A DNA stretch of 64,000 nt from Cuniculiplasma divulgatum (lineage in GTDB: Archaea; Thermoplasmatota; Thermoplasmata; Thermoplasmatales; Thermoplasmataceae), in NCBI GenBank assembly GCA_031200235.1, contig CP133595.1, forward strand, positions 868,001 to 932,000, given 5' to 3'. The translations under genes and the position numbers were made by a program. A model generated the notes under the pieces. The model was not told the DNA's origin. It saw only the letters and a list, made by a program, of their open reading frames with translations, and made no database searches. Shown piece by piece: positions 8,702 to 17,277 of this stretch; positions within the stretch are counted from its first letter, which is position 1; every line of letters begins with the position of its first letter.

Positions 8702-9847
8702 ATGATGTCAGTAATATCGGATGTGAGTTTCACACGTTTTGGCAAAAGGCCGGAAGGCCTGCTGGATCTGGTTGCGGAATCGGCCCTTCCCATTGTGAGG
8801 AGATACGGCAGGGATATTGATTTCATTGTTTTCTCAAATTCATACTCGGGGGAATTCAACGATATGTCCGGCGTCAATAACCTCATTTCAACCAGGCTTT
8901 CCATGGACGATGTGCCGTCAATGAGGGTGGACAACACCAGCGGAAGCGGCGGAAGTGCCGTCATGGTTGCTGATTCTCTCATAAGGTCTGGAAATGCCAG
9001 CAATGTGCTTGTCATAGGCGCTGAGAAAATGACCGGCTATCCAACCAAGAAATCAACCAGGATCATAGCCTCCCTTCTTCATCCAGAGGAGCGTTCTGCA
9101 GGAATATCACTTCCGTCGCTGGCTGCCTTCATGACCAGATCCTACCTGAAGGAGTTTGACGCACCACGTGAGAGCATTGCCCGTGTAGCTGTGAAGAACC
9201 ACCACAATGGGTCCCTGAATCCGTATGCGCATTTCCAGTCTGAGGTGACCCTTGAGGAAGTCATGGCTTCACGTGTCATAGCCGATCCTCTGCGAATTTT
9301 CGAGTTCTGCCCTGTGAGTGACGGCGCTGTCTCGTTACTGATGACATCAGACGAGAACCGGGATTCCTTCGGCAGCCATCATGTTGAAATCCTGGGGGTG
9401 GGTTATTCATCCGGGACATCATCGCTGTCATACAGGGATTCCCTGACCACCATAGGAAGTGTCAGGAGATCTTCAGAAATGGCATTCCGCCGGTCGAAGC
9501 TTACTCCCAATTACATGGATGTTGTTGAACTGCATGATATGGCTGCAGTACTGGAGATCATAGAGAGCGAGGACGCAGGTTTCTTCAGGAAGGGACATGG
9601 CTGGGAAGCTGTCATGAACGGGGAGACCGAAATAGGCGGCCCGAGACCCATCAATACCAGCGGCGGACTCAATTCAAAGGGCCACCCCATCGGGGCCAGC
9701 GGTGTGGCACAGGCAGGTGAAATATACCTCCAGATCACTGGAAAGGCCGAGAAGAGGCAGATAAAGGATGCCCACCTGGGCTTCTCCCTGAGCATGGCAG
9801 GTTTCGGCAACAATGCCACTGCAATAGTTTACGGAGGTGCATCATGA
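8702..9847 (+). CDS. Thiolase-superfamily protein (archaeal acetyl-CoA acetyltransferase type) with Ser at the nucleophile position
   Basis: The 381 residues align by motif with archaeal thiolases that work with a DUF35 partner. His and the C-terminal loop are present: 'ELHDMAAVLE' and 'NTSGGLNSKGHPIGASG'. The place where thiolases carry the nucleophilic Cys (xxCxSGG) reads 'NTSGSGGSA', with Ser encoded by AGC, so Cys is replaced. The C-terminal 'MAGFGNNAT' has no second Cys, as in other archaeal members. It may be a non-classical condensing enzyme or have lost thiolase activity. It overlaps the DUF35 gene by 4 bases. Confidence 0.85.
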   Translation: MMSVISDVSFTRFGKRPEGLLDLVAESALPIVRRYGRDIDFIVFSNSYSGEFNDMSGVNNLISTRLSMDDVPSMRVDNTSGSGGSAVMVADSLIRSGNASNVLVIGAEKMTGYPTKKSTRIIASLLHPEERSAGISLPSLAAFMTRSYLKEFDAPRESIARVAVKNHHNGSLNPYAHFQSEVTLEEVMASRVIADPLRIFEFCPVSDGAVSLLMTSDENRDSFGSHHVEILGVGYSSGTSSLSYRDSLTTIGSVRRSSEMAFRRSKLTPNYMDVVELHDMAAVLEIIESEDAGFFRKGHGWEAVMNGETEIGGPRPINTSGGLNSKGHPIGASGVAQAGEIYLQITGKAEKRQIKDAHLGFSLSMAGFGNNATAIVYGGAS

Positions 9848-10131
9848 ACATAAACAGATGCAGGAACTGCGGTACGAAATTTCTGGTTGCAAGGTCCGTA
9901 TGCCCCAAATGCGGGAAGGAGGACTTTGAGAAGGTTCCGGCACGGAGCGGCATAGTCCTGGAATCCGTGGAGCTCATCGCAACTCCTGACCCGTATCCGG
10001 ACGGGTACTACCTTGTGCTCCTTGATGTTGATGACGTGAAGGTATTCTGTCGCTCACAGGAAAAACTCAGGGAAGGATCCCAGGCCGACATTCAGGATGA
10101 TGAACTTGGCCCCATATGCAGGAAAGCCTGA
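9844..10131 (+). CDS. DUF35 OB-fold acyl-CoA-associated zinc protein
   Basis: A 95-residue protein with an N-terminal zinc ribbon ('CRNCG' and 'CPKCG') followed by an OB-fold-like domain. This is the DUF35 layout found next to archaeal thiolases and HMG-CoA synthases. In those complexes DUF35 bridges enzymes and helps channel acyl-CoA. Its start overlaps the thiolase stop (ATGA), which implies translational coupling and a physical complex. Confidence 0.85.
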   Translation: MNINRCRNCGTKFLVARSVCPKCGKEDFEKVPARSGIVLESVELIATPDPYPDGYYLVLLDVDDVKVFCRSQEKLREGSQADIQDDELGPICRKA

Positions 10132-10148
10132 TTCCGGAAAGGCAGACC

Positions 10149-11387
10149 TCATTCCTTTTTCCTGTCAGTGCCGGTATTTCCATTGACTATCCTTTTTTCA
10201 ACCAGGTTTGATATTTCCTCATGGCTGTATCCAATGTTTCGGAGAATCTCTGCCGTGTTTTCCCCCAGCATTGGCGGGTGCAAACGGACTGATGCCGGCG
10301 TTTCTGACATCTTGAATGGCGTGCCAAGTATCCTTATTTTCCCATAGGGTGCATCCATATCAACAAGCATATTCCTCTCCATTATCTGCGGCGCATTCAC
10401 AACCTGATCAACATTGTTTAATGGGGCCGCGGGAATCCCGGAATCCAGGAATTTCTGGAAGAGTTCCTGCGTTCTGAATGCTGAGAACGCCCTGTTTATT
10501 TCATCCGCAAGTTTTTCCCTGTTCTGAACCCTGTCAACATTGGTGAGAAACATTGGATTGCGGGTCAGATCATCCCTTTCTATTATGCTGCAGAAGGTTT
10601 TCCAGAGCTTTTCTGTTCCAACTGCAACGGCTATGTAACCATCTGCGGTGCTGAAGACCTGGTATGGGGCTATGTTGGAATGCGCGGACCCAAGATGCCT
10701 TGGATTTTTTCCAGTGGAGAAATATCCCAGTGCCTGGTGCGTCAGTATTGAGAAATTGGCGTCAAGCATTGACATGTCTATGAACTGCCCCTCTCCGGTT
10801 GCATCCCTGTGGTGCAGGGCCGCAAGCACCGCAATTACGGAGAAAAGGCCTGCTGTTATGTCTGCTATGGGCACGCCAAACTTGATTGGAGGCCTGCCCT
10901 CTTCTGCATTCAGGCTCAGAAGCCCGCTGTAGGCCAGTACTGTGAGATCGTAGCCTGGCCATTCCCTGGAAGGGCCGGTCTGGCCGTATCCCGAAAGGCT
11001 GCAGTATATGATCTTTCTGTTCAGTTTCCTTGCTTCCTCATAGGACAGTCCGAACTTCTCCATTGTGCCGGGCCTGAAGTTCTCAATGATCACATCAGAA
11101 TCCATGGCCAGTTTTCTGAGAAGTTCCTGCCCAACGGGATTCTTCAGGTCAATTGCAATGCTCTTCTTGTTCCTGTTTGCGCTGAGATAGTATGAGGACA
11201 TCCCGTCCATGTATGGCGGAGCCCAGGATCTTGTCTGATCCCCTGAAAGCGGTTCCACCTTGATGACCTCTGCCCCAAGGTCCCCCAGGGTCATTGTTGC
11301 CATGGGACCTGCCATTGCCTGTGTCAGATCCAGAACTCTCAAACCGTTTAAAGGGCCTGATCCTTCCATGGATGGAAAACCGGGCAT
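10149..11387 (-). CDS. Class III CoA-transferase, CaiB/BaiF family
   Basis: Moves CoA between carboxylic acids. It has 412 residues, the typical length. The N-terminal 'GLRVLDLTQAMAGPMATM', 'LGDLGAEVIKVEP' and 'NRNKKSIAIDLK' are family hallmarks. The expected catalytic Asp is in 'PIADITAGLFSVIAVLAAL', the position of Asp169 in formyl-CoA transferase. It is convergent with the thiolase/DUF35 pair and probably activates the acid that the neighbouring reductases and thiolase-like protein handle; substrate unknown. Confidence 0.9.
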   Translation of the reverse strand: MPGFPSMEGSGPLNGLRVLDLTQAMAGPMATMTLGDLGAEVIKVEPLSGDQTRSWAPPYMDGMSSYYLSANRNKKSIAIDLKNPVGQELLRKLAMDSDVIIENFRPGTMEKFGLSYEEARKLNRKIIYCSLSGYGQTGPSREWPGYDLTVLAYSGLLSLNAEEGRPPIKFGVPIADITAGLFSVIAVLAALHHRDATGEGQFIDMSMLDANFSILTHQALGYFSTGKNPRHLGSAHSNIAPYQVFSTADGYIAVAVGTEKLWKTFCSIIERDDLTRNPMFLTNVDRVQNREKLADEINRAFSAFRTQELFQKFLDSGIPAAPLNNVDQVVNAPQIMERNMLVDMDAPYGKIRILGTPFKMSETPASVRLHPPMLGENTAEILRNIGYSHEEISNLVEKRIVNGNTGTDRKKE

Positions 11388-11468
11388 GGTTTAAAAAGTG
11401 ATCCGGTTTACAACCTCAATATTCAAAGGTTCGCTGCTCCAGGATTTTCCAGGGAATCAAAGGCCAAC

Positions 11469-11487
11469 TATCCTGACTGATAGGATA
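11469..11487. promoter_or_regulatory. Inverted repeat upstream of the MFS gene
   Basis: TATCCT and AGGATA are separated by 7 bases, between the divergent CoA-transferase and MFS genes. A candidate operator; no binding protein can be named. Confidence 0.3.
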
Positions 11488-11520
11488 ATCTTATATTGAC
11501 CATCATAACATGATGACAAT

Positions 11521-11530
11521 AATTTTATAC
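11521..11530 (+). promoter_or_regulatory. TATA box that decides the MFS start
   Basis: AATTTTATAC is centred about 26 bases before ATG 11552. The in-frame ATG at 11510 would lie upstream of the likely transcription start. Confidence 0.45.
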
Positions 11531-11551
11531 ATTAAGCGTTTAGCTTTTAGA

Positions 11552-12844
11552 ATGGCTGAAACAATTCCAGCAAAAAGTTCATGGAAAGGAGTAAACTGGA
11601 AAATATTCTATACATCATGGGGAGGGTGGACCCTTGACGGTTTCACGGCGTTCATTTACGCATTCGTGAACGTGGTTACCACGGAGTATCTGCTCAAGGC
11701 GACGGGAATCAGCCTCTCCTACAAGGATTTTTTCCTTGAGGCGTTCTTCGCGGTCTTCCTTCTTGGATGGGGTGCATCTGTAATTTTTGGTCCGTTGTCA
11801 GATAAATACGGCAGAGTGAAGACACTGGCAATCAGCGTGATACTGTTCGCTGTTGGTTCAATATTGAGCGGCATAGCCACAAATGCCTACGAGTTCATGG
11901 TGTTCAGGTTCATAGTGGGGCTTGGAATAGGTTCAGTATGGTTCACCGGCGGGAACGCCGTGGCCGAGGCCTTTCCTGAAAACAGGAGAGTGATGGGTGC
12001 TGGTATGTTCCATACCGGATACTACTTTGGATTCTTCTTCGCTGCCATAGCATATCTTGTACTATTCCCATACATCGGATTCAGGGGGCTCCTGATGCTG
12101 GGTGCCCTTCCGGTGGTATTTGTAGCCTACCTAGGATTCAGGACCAGGGAACCTGAGAGATGGGAAAAGGTACAAAAAACAGCCGATATTTCAGCCAAAA
12201 AGTCCTTTCTGTCAGCTTTCGGCAAGGAGTACAGGAGAACAACCATAGCGGGATCCATAGTTCTCATTGCGGTAATTGTGGGTCTCTACGGAGGAACTGT
12301 GTACGTGCCTGACGTGACAACAAACATAATTTCGAGGATTCCTCATCTGGCTTATCCCACAATAGACCTTGTTGCCGCTGCAGGTGCCGAAGTATCTTTG
12401 TTCACAGTCATAGGCTGCCTCATAATGCCATTCCTTGCCGAAAAACTTGGCAGGCGCACAACGGAGATAACGTTCCTGGTGCTCATGGCCATAAGCGTTT
12501 TTCTGATCTATGATGTTGTATACTACACTGGATCGCTTCTTGAAATGTTCCTTGCTGTCCCATTGCTTGGGCTGGGTGGGGCTGATTTTGCAGTATTCAC
12601 TCTCTGGCTTCCGGAACTTTACCCAACAGAATTCAGGGGATCAGGGTTTGCATTTGTCACATCAATGGGCAGATTCTTTGCTGCAGCTGTAATATTCGGC
12701 ATTGGAGCTCTTGCCCTAGTTGTAGGATTCGGGCATGCCGTGGCATATACAGCTATTGGTTTCATAGTGGTTATACCGCTTGTATTCCTCATGAAGGAAA
12801 CCAGGGGAAAGGGTCTCAAGGAAGATATAAACATAGAAAAGTGA
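11552..12844 (+). CDS. MFS transporter, metabolite:H+ symporter type
   Basis: About 430 residues with 12 predicted membrane helices. The signature between helices 2 and 3 is 'GPLSDKYGRVKTL', and the second half has 'LAEKLGRRTTE', as in sugar/aromatic-acid porters. The start of helix 1, 'GWTLDGFTAFIYAF', resembles the DGFD motif of carboxylate carriers. It sits beside the CoA-transferase and acyl-CoA genes, so uptake of an organic acid is likely. An acidophile would drive it with its large proton gradient. Confidence 0.85.
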   Translation: MAETIPAKSSWKGVNWKIFYTSWGGWTLDGFTAFIYAFVNVVTTEYLLKATGISLSYKDFFLEAFFAVFLLGWGASVIFGPLSDKYGRVKTLAISVILFAVGSILSGIATNAYEFMVFRFIVGLGIGSVWFTGGNAVAEAFPENRRVMGAGMFHTGYYFGFFFAAIAYLVLFPYIGFRGLLMLGALPVVFVAYLGFRTREPERWEKVQKTADISAKKSFLSAFGKEYRRTTIAGSIVLIAVIVGLYGGTVYVPDVTTNIISRIPHLAYPTIDLVAAAGAEVSLFTVIGCLIMPFLAEKLGRRTTEITFLVLMAISVFLIYDVVYYTGSLLEMFLAVPLLGLGGADFAVFTLWLPELYPTEFRGSGFAFVTSMGRFFAAAVIFGIGALALVVGFGHAVAYTAIGFIVVIPLVFLMKETRGKGLKEDINIEK

Positions 12845-12992
12845 TCCGGGAACAGCCTGTGCGTGGGTTGTCCATGCCATTTTTTATAACATCCAGAGTA
12901 TGGCAGCGAACTCTATGGAATGCTGACTTTCCCGGTGATATGGTTCATTTTTTATGGCTTTAACTGAAATCCTTTGCCCTTCCGTTTTCCAG

Positions 12993-13862
12993 CTAAGACT
13001 TTTTCGATGATATTTCCCTGATTAGTTTCCACTGTTCACCAGTCAGGTCAAGAAGGTTGTTGAATTCACCTGCTCCCTTCAGCCATTCTCCGCCATCAAT
13101 TGTAACTACCTCGCCATTGATGAAACCTGCCTCATCGGAAACCAGGAATGAGGCCAGGTTCGCGATTTCCTCCATATTTCCCACTCTTCCCATGGGAACA
13201 CGCTCGGTCAGAAGTTTCTCAACTTCGGGAAGCGGAAACAGATTCTTCCTGGTGGCCTCGGTGGGGAAAGGGCCTGGAGCTATTGCAACGTGCCTTATTC
13301 CATATTTCGCCCATTCAACGGCCAGTGACCTGACTGTTGCAAGTACACCTGCCTTGGCAGCAGCTGACGGGACGACGAAGCCGGATCCGGTCCATGCATA
13401 CGATGTGACTATGTCCAGAACAACCCCGTGGCTGCCTGAACTGATCCAGCGCTTTCCAAGGTCAAGGGTCATGTAGAGTGTACCGTGCAGAACGATGCCC
13501 AGTACAGCATCAACAGCATGCGGGGAGAGGTTTTCCGTTGGGGATACAAAATTTCCTGCAGCATTGTTGACAAGGATATCTATGTGCGAGAATTTCTGCA
13601 TGAAATAGTCCACAGACTCCTTTATTTCGGCTGGGTTCCGCACGTCACATCTGTGGTATTCGGCACTTGTTCCTGATTTCCTGAGTTCCTCTACGGCCTT
13701 TTCCAGAACGTTCTCTCTGCGTCCGATGATGCATATGGATGCCCCCAGGCTTCCAAATCTTTTGGACATCTCTAAGCCTATTCCTGTTCCTCCTCCGGTG
13801 ACAAGAGCAACCTTGCCCTTCAGCAGATCCTTCTCAAACATGTTATCATCAATGCTAAACAC
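12993..13862 (-). CDS. 2,4-dienoyl-CoA reductase-like SDR
   Basis: The Rossmann motif 'VTGGGTGIGLEMSKRFGSLG' and 'NNAAGNF' identify an SDR. The active site lacks the usual Tyr-x3-Lys and instead shows 'PSAAAKAGV' after 'TGSGFV', the pattern of the DECR branch, where another Tyr is used. Expected activity is NADPH-dependent reduction of 2,4-dienoyl-CoA. The 289-residue length is normal. A second Met 7 codons in (13841) is also a possible start. With the flavin enzyme at 6.2-7.9 kb it suggests breakdown of unsaturated acyl chains. Confidence 0.85.
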   Translation of the reverse strand: MFSIDDNMFEKDLLKGKVALVTGGGTGIGLEMSKRFGSLGASICIIGRRENVLEKAVEELRKSGTSAEYHRCDVRNPAEIKESVDYFMQKFSHIDILVNNAAGNFVSPTENLSPHAVDAVLGIVLHGTLYMTLDLGKRWISSGSHGVVLDIVTSYAWTGSGFVVPSAAAKAGVLATVRSLAVEWAKYGIRHVAIAPGPFPTEATRKNLFPLPEVEKLLTERVPMGRVGNMEEIANLASFLVSDEAGFINGEVVTIDGGEWLKGAGEFNNLLDLTGEQWKLIREISSKKS

Positions 13863-13960
13863 TAATTGAATTTCTCCATTTCCCTGCTGCTGAACATAAA
13901 TTATGTGTCACAGCATAATTTCTTATTGTGAAAAGGACTACTCAACTGCGAAGTGTAATC

Positions 13961-15244
13961 ATGAGTGCGCTTGAAGATGCCTTGGAACTCAGGAAACTGG
14001 CGATGGAACATCAGAAGTTTTTCAGGGAGAGCATTCCCCTGATTGCTTCAGAGAACATAATGAGCCCGCTGGCCATGGAAATGCTCACAACAGATCTTGG
14101 TTTCAGGTACGCTGAAGGGCTGCCTCATCACAGGTACTACCAGGGAAACTTCTATGTGGATCAGATAGAGGATAAGGTTATTGACCTATCCAACAGGGTT
14201 TTCAATGTAAAGCAGAGCGACCCTCGCCCTGTATCGGGAACCAATGCCAATATGTCGGTCATTTATGGGCTTCTGAAGCCCGGCGACAAGATCGCCACCC
14301 CTGATCTTTCCGGAGGGGGGCACATAAGTGCCGCAAAATTCGGGGCCGTTGGGCTTCGCGGACTCAACACTGTCAATTATCCCTATGATCCGGAAACAAT
14401 GAGTGTTCTCCCGGACGAGGCTTCAAAGCTCATAATAAGGGAAAAACCAAAGGTTTGCCTCTTTGGCCAGTCTGTGTTCCTGTTTCCGGCTCCCCTGAGG
14501 GAGATGGCTGATGCTTTCCAGGAAGCAGGCTGCACAGTGTGGTATGATGGTGCCCATGTGCTTGGACTGATTGCTGGCAGGCGGTTCCAGGACCCCATCC
14601 GAGAGGGTGCACATGTAATTACGGGAAGCACACATAAGACCCTGCCTGGGCCTCAGCATGGGATAATTCTTGGAAACACAGAGGACGACAAGTGGAAGGG
14701 CATCCAGAGGGGTGTTTTTCCTGGAACATTGAGCAACCACCATCTCAATGCCATGGCTGCACTGGGTGTAACCCTGGCGGAAACCCTTGAGTTTGGTGAA
14801 GATTATGCCAGACAGATCATTAAGAATGCCAGGGCTATGGCCTCTGAACTCAGTGAGAACGGCATTAATGTGCTTGGGGAAGCAAGAGGTTTCACGGAAT
14901 CACACACCTTCATAATGAATGTCAGTAAATTTGGGGGAGGCAAGCTTGTGGCAGAGAACCTTGAGAAATCCGGCATAGTTGCAAACAAGAACCTGCTGCC
15001 TGAAGACAATAACAGGAATTCGCAGAATCCAAGTGGTATACGTGTCGGGGCACAGGAAATAACCAGGATTGGCTTCAGGGAATCAGATGCCAGGACGGTT
15101 GCAAGAAGCATGGCTGAGGTAATTAAAAAGGGGCAGTCGGACAGGGTGAAATCTGAGATGAAGGAACTGAAGGAAAGTTTCACTCAGGTTAAATACTGCT
15201 TCGGGAACCTGAAACCGTATGAATACATTGAACTCTACAGGTGA
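13961..15244 (+). CDS. glyA: Serine hydroxymethyltransferase
   Basis: Interconverts serine and glycine with a tetrahydro(metha)nopterin-type C1 carrier, using PLP. The PLP Lys lies in 'ITGSTHKTLPGPQHG'; 'YQGNFYVDQIE' and 'HHLNAMAALGV' are family motifs. The ATG at 13961 gives 427 residues, and an upstream GTG at 13928 is also in frame. The stop codon overlaps the pdxT start by one base (TGATG). The linked order glyA-pdxT-gcvT couples a PLP enzyme, PLP supply and glycine cleavage. Confidence 0.93.
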   Translation: MSALEDALELRKLAMEHQKFFRESIPLIASENIMSPLAMEMLTTDLGFRYAEGLPHHRYYQGNFYVDQIEDKVIDLSNRVFNVKQSDPRPVSGTNANMSVIYGLLKPGDKIATPDLSGGGHISAAKFGAVGLRGLNTVNYPYDPETMSVLPDEASKLIIREKPKVCLFGQSVFLFPAPLREMADAFQEAGCTVWYDGAHVLGLIAGRRFQDPIREGAHVITGSTHKTLPGPQHGIILGNTEDDKWKGIQRGVFPGTLSNHHLNAMAALGVTLAETLEFGEDYARQIIKNARAMASELSENGINVLGEARGFTESHTFIMNVSKFGGGKLVAENLEKSGIVANKNLLPEDNNRNSQNPSGIRVGAQEITRIGFRESDARTVARSMAEVIKKGQSDRVKSEMKELKESFTQVKYCFGNLKPYEYIELYR

Positions 15245-15858
15245 TGTTATTGCCTGAAAAAATAGGAGTGGTGGGATTCCAGGGAGATGTTTCAGAACAT
15301 ATTGACGTCCTCAACTCAATCAGGAAAAGAGGTGGAATCGATGTTGAGGCTGTTGAGGTCAGGAAACCGGAGAAGCTGGACGGTGTTTCAGGCATAATAA
15401 TACCGGGTGGAGAGAGCACTACAATATACAAGCTCACTCAGAACTACGGCATCTATGGCAGGATAAAGGCCATGGCAAATGACGGTGTGCCTGTGATGGG
15501 GACATGCGCCGGCCTCATTCTCATTTCCAGGGAAACAAATGATGAGAGAGTGCCTGGAATGGGAATCCTTGACACAGAAATAAAAAGGAATGCCTACGGC
15601 AGGCAGATAAATTCATTCATTGAGAATATCAATATTGATGAAATAGGAGAGTTTCAGGCCGTATTCATTCGCGCTCCTGTAATATCATCACCGGGAAGAA
15701 GCAGGGTAATGGCCAGGAGAGGCGATGAGATAGTGATGGTAAGGCAGGAAAATATAATCGGTATGACGTTCCACCCTGAGCTCACAAGAGATACCAGAAT
15801 ACATGAATATTTCCTTGGCCTCATGGAGAGGGAGGGGTATATTTCCTCTGGAAGGTGA
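15244..15858 (+). CDS. pdxT: PLP synthase glutaminase subunit PdxT
   Basis: Releases ammonia from glutamine for the PdxS subunit. Class I amidotransferase motifs are 'VVGFQGDVSEH', 'IIIPGGEST', the nucleophile in 'GTCAGLIL', and the His-x-Glu of 'MTFHPELTRD'. The ATG at 15244 overlaps the glyA stop by one base; a GTG at 15241 is less likely. pdxS is not in this window. Confidence 0.93.
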   Translation: MLLPEKIGVVGFQGDVSEHIDVLNSIRKRGGIDVEAVEVRKPEKLDGVSGIIIPGGESTTIYKLTQNYGIYGRIKAMANDGVPVMGTCAGLILISRETNDERVPGMGILDTEIKRNAYGRQINSFIENINIDEIGEFQAVFIRAPVISSPGRSRVMARRGDEIVMVRQENIIGMTFHPELTRDTRIHEYFLGLMEREGYISSGR

Positions 15859-15860
15859 AA

Positions 15861-16964
15861 ATGAGTATGTCAGAAAATAAGAGAACACCGCTGTATGAAG
15901 AGCATGTTAAGCTGAATGCGAAAATAATTGATTTTCATGGATGGGACATGCCGCTCCAGTACACAAAAATAATGGACGAGCACATGGCAGTGAGAAAGCA
16001 CGCTGGAATATTCGACGTGTCACACATGGGTGATGTTGTTGTTCAGGGAAAAGATGCAGAGAAATTCCTGGACCACATGTTCCCTACAAAAATATCAGAT
16101 CTTGAAAATGGCCATGCTGTTTATACAGCATTTCTCAATGAGAAGGGAAACATAATAGATGACACAATAGTCTACAGAATTTCAAATGACAAATTCTTCT
16201 TCGTGCCAAACGCTTCCATGATTGATACAATAGTATCATGGGTGAAGAAGAATTCCAGCGGCTACTCAGTCAATATATCAGACTATTCCAGTGATATTGC
16301 CTGTATAGCCCTTCAGGGTCCAGACAGTATTAAGGTTATGGCTTCACTTGGAATAAAGGATCCTGGATCATTCAGGTTTGAGGAAATGGATTCCGGGAAG
16401 CTGAAGTTTTCGGAAAATAAAATAACAGGAAGGAAATCTGCCATAATATCAGGAACTGGATACACAGGTGAACATGGCATAGAGATACTCTGCAACTCAA
16501 AAGATGCAGCTTCAGTATGGGAAACCGTCCTGAAAGAAGTGAAAGCAGTTGGAGGACTTCCTTGCGGGCTTGGAGCCAGGGATACACTGAGGATGGAAAA
16601 GGGGATGCTTCTCTCCGGAACTGATTTTCATGGAGACAGGAATCCTCATGAATGTGCCATCACATTCATTCTTACAAATGATGGTGAATTCATAGGAAAG
16701 GAGGGTTTATCAAATCCTGTCAGGGAGGTTTTCAGGGGATTCATCACGGATTCAAAGATCATCCCACGTGCAGGCAATGCAGTAATGAGTGGGGAAAACC
16801 ATGTTGGAAATATCACCAGCGGAACCCTTTCACCTGTTCTGGACAGGGCAATAGCCCTTGGATTTATTGACAGAAAATTTGCCAAACCTGGCAGCTCGGT
16901 TATTATAAAGGTCAGGGACAGGGACCTCAATGCCATGGTATCCAGGCCGAAAATGGTTCCATAG
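15861..16964 (+). CDS. gcvT: Aminomethyltransferase, glycine cleavage T protein
   Basis: Transfers the methylene group from the H-protein lipoyl arm to the pterin cofactor. Motifs are 'TPLYEEHVKLNAKIIDFHGW', 'GIFDVSHMGDV' and 'GARDTLRMEKGM'. ATG 15861 follows the pdxT stop by 2 bases and has a strong Shine-Dalgarno-like GGAAGGTG just upstream, inside pdxT. A GTG (15855) and an ATG (15867) are alternatives. Last gene of the operon. Confidence 0.92.
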   Translation: MSMSENKRTPLYEEHVKLNAKIIDFHGWDMPLQYTKIMDEHMAVRKHAGIFDVSHMGDVVVQGKDAEKFLDHMFPTKISDLENGHAVYTAFLNEKGNIIDDTIVYRISNDKFFFVPNASMIDTIVSWVKKNSSGYSVNISDYSSDIACIALQGPDSIKVMASLGIKDPGSFRFEEMDSGKLKFSENKITGRKSAIISGTGYTGEHGIEILCNSKDAASVWETVLKEVKAVGGLPCGLGARDTLRMEKGMLLSGTDFHGDRNPHECAITFILTNDGEFIGKEGLSNPVREVFRGFITDSKIIPRAGNAVMSGENHVGNITSGTLSPVLDRAIALGFIDRKFAKPGSSVIIKVRDRDLNAMVSRPKMVP

Positions 16965-16983
16965 GAAATACACCCCTCTCCCC

Positions 16984-17277
16984 CTATCTTTCCTGGAACG
17001 TGATGAATTTTCCGTCTGAATAGGTCCTGAAATAATAGCTGTACTTTCTGTCGCCATTTGTTGCAGTGCAATTCCTGCCCTTTGAGTAATTGCCTTGAAG
17101 ATTGACATAGTCAATCTTCTCCCATCCGGTGTTTTCTTTAACCTTCCTTACCATCTCCTGGAAAATATCTGCGCATATGTTGCAGCAGAACAGCATGTTT
17201 TCACCGTCTATTTCACGCCAGTACTCTCCCCATGTGGCATTGCAGAGGGCACACCCCTCACTGTTGTTTGTCTTCAA
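16984..17277 (-). CDS. Ta0938-type zinc protein, 97 aa
   Basis: Small protein with Cys pairs 'CALC' and 'CCNIC' spaced like a zinc finger, and a basic, aromatic C-terminal half. It resembles Thermoplasma acidophilum Ta0938, a family of unknown function that I recall as limited to Thermoplasmata. Its start overlaps the end of the haem-oxygenase-like gene by 20 bases, so the two are probably translated together. Family assignment from memory and moderately sure. Confidence 0.6.
   Translation of the reverse strand: MKTNNSEGCALCNATWGEYWREIDGENMLFCCNICADIFQEMVRKVKENTGWEKIDYVNLQGNYSKGRNCTATNGDRKYSYYFRTYSDGKFITFQER

Noticed and set aside
8702-9847. HMG-CoA synthase instead of thiolase
   Set aside because: The motif order (NTSGGLNSKGHPIGASG, ELHD) is that of thiolases; no HMG-CoA synthase gene lies next to it.
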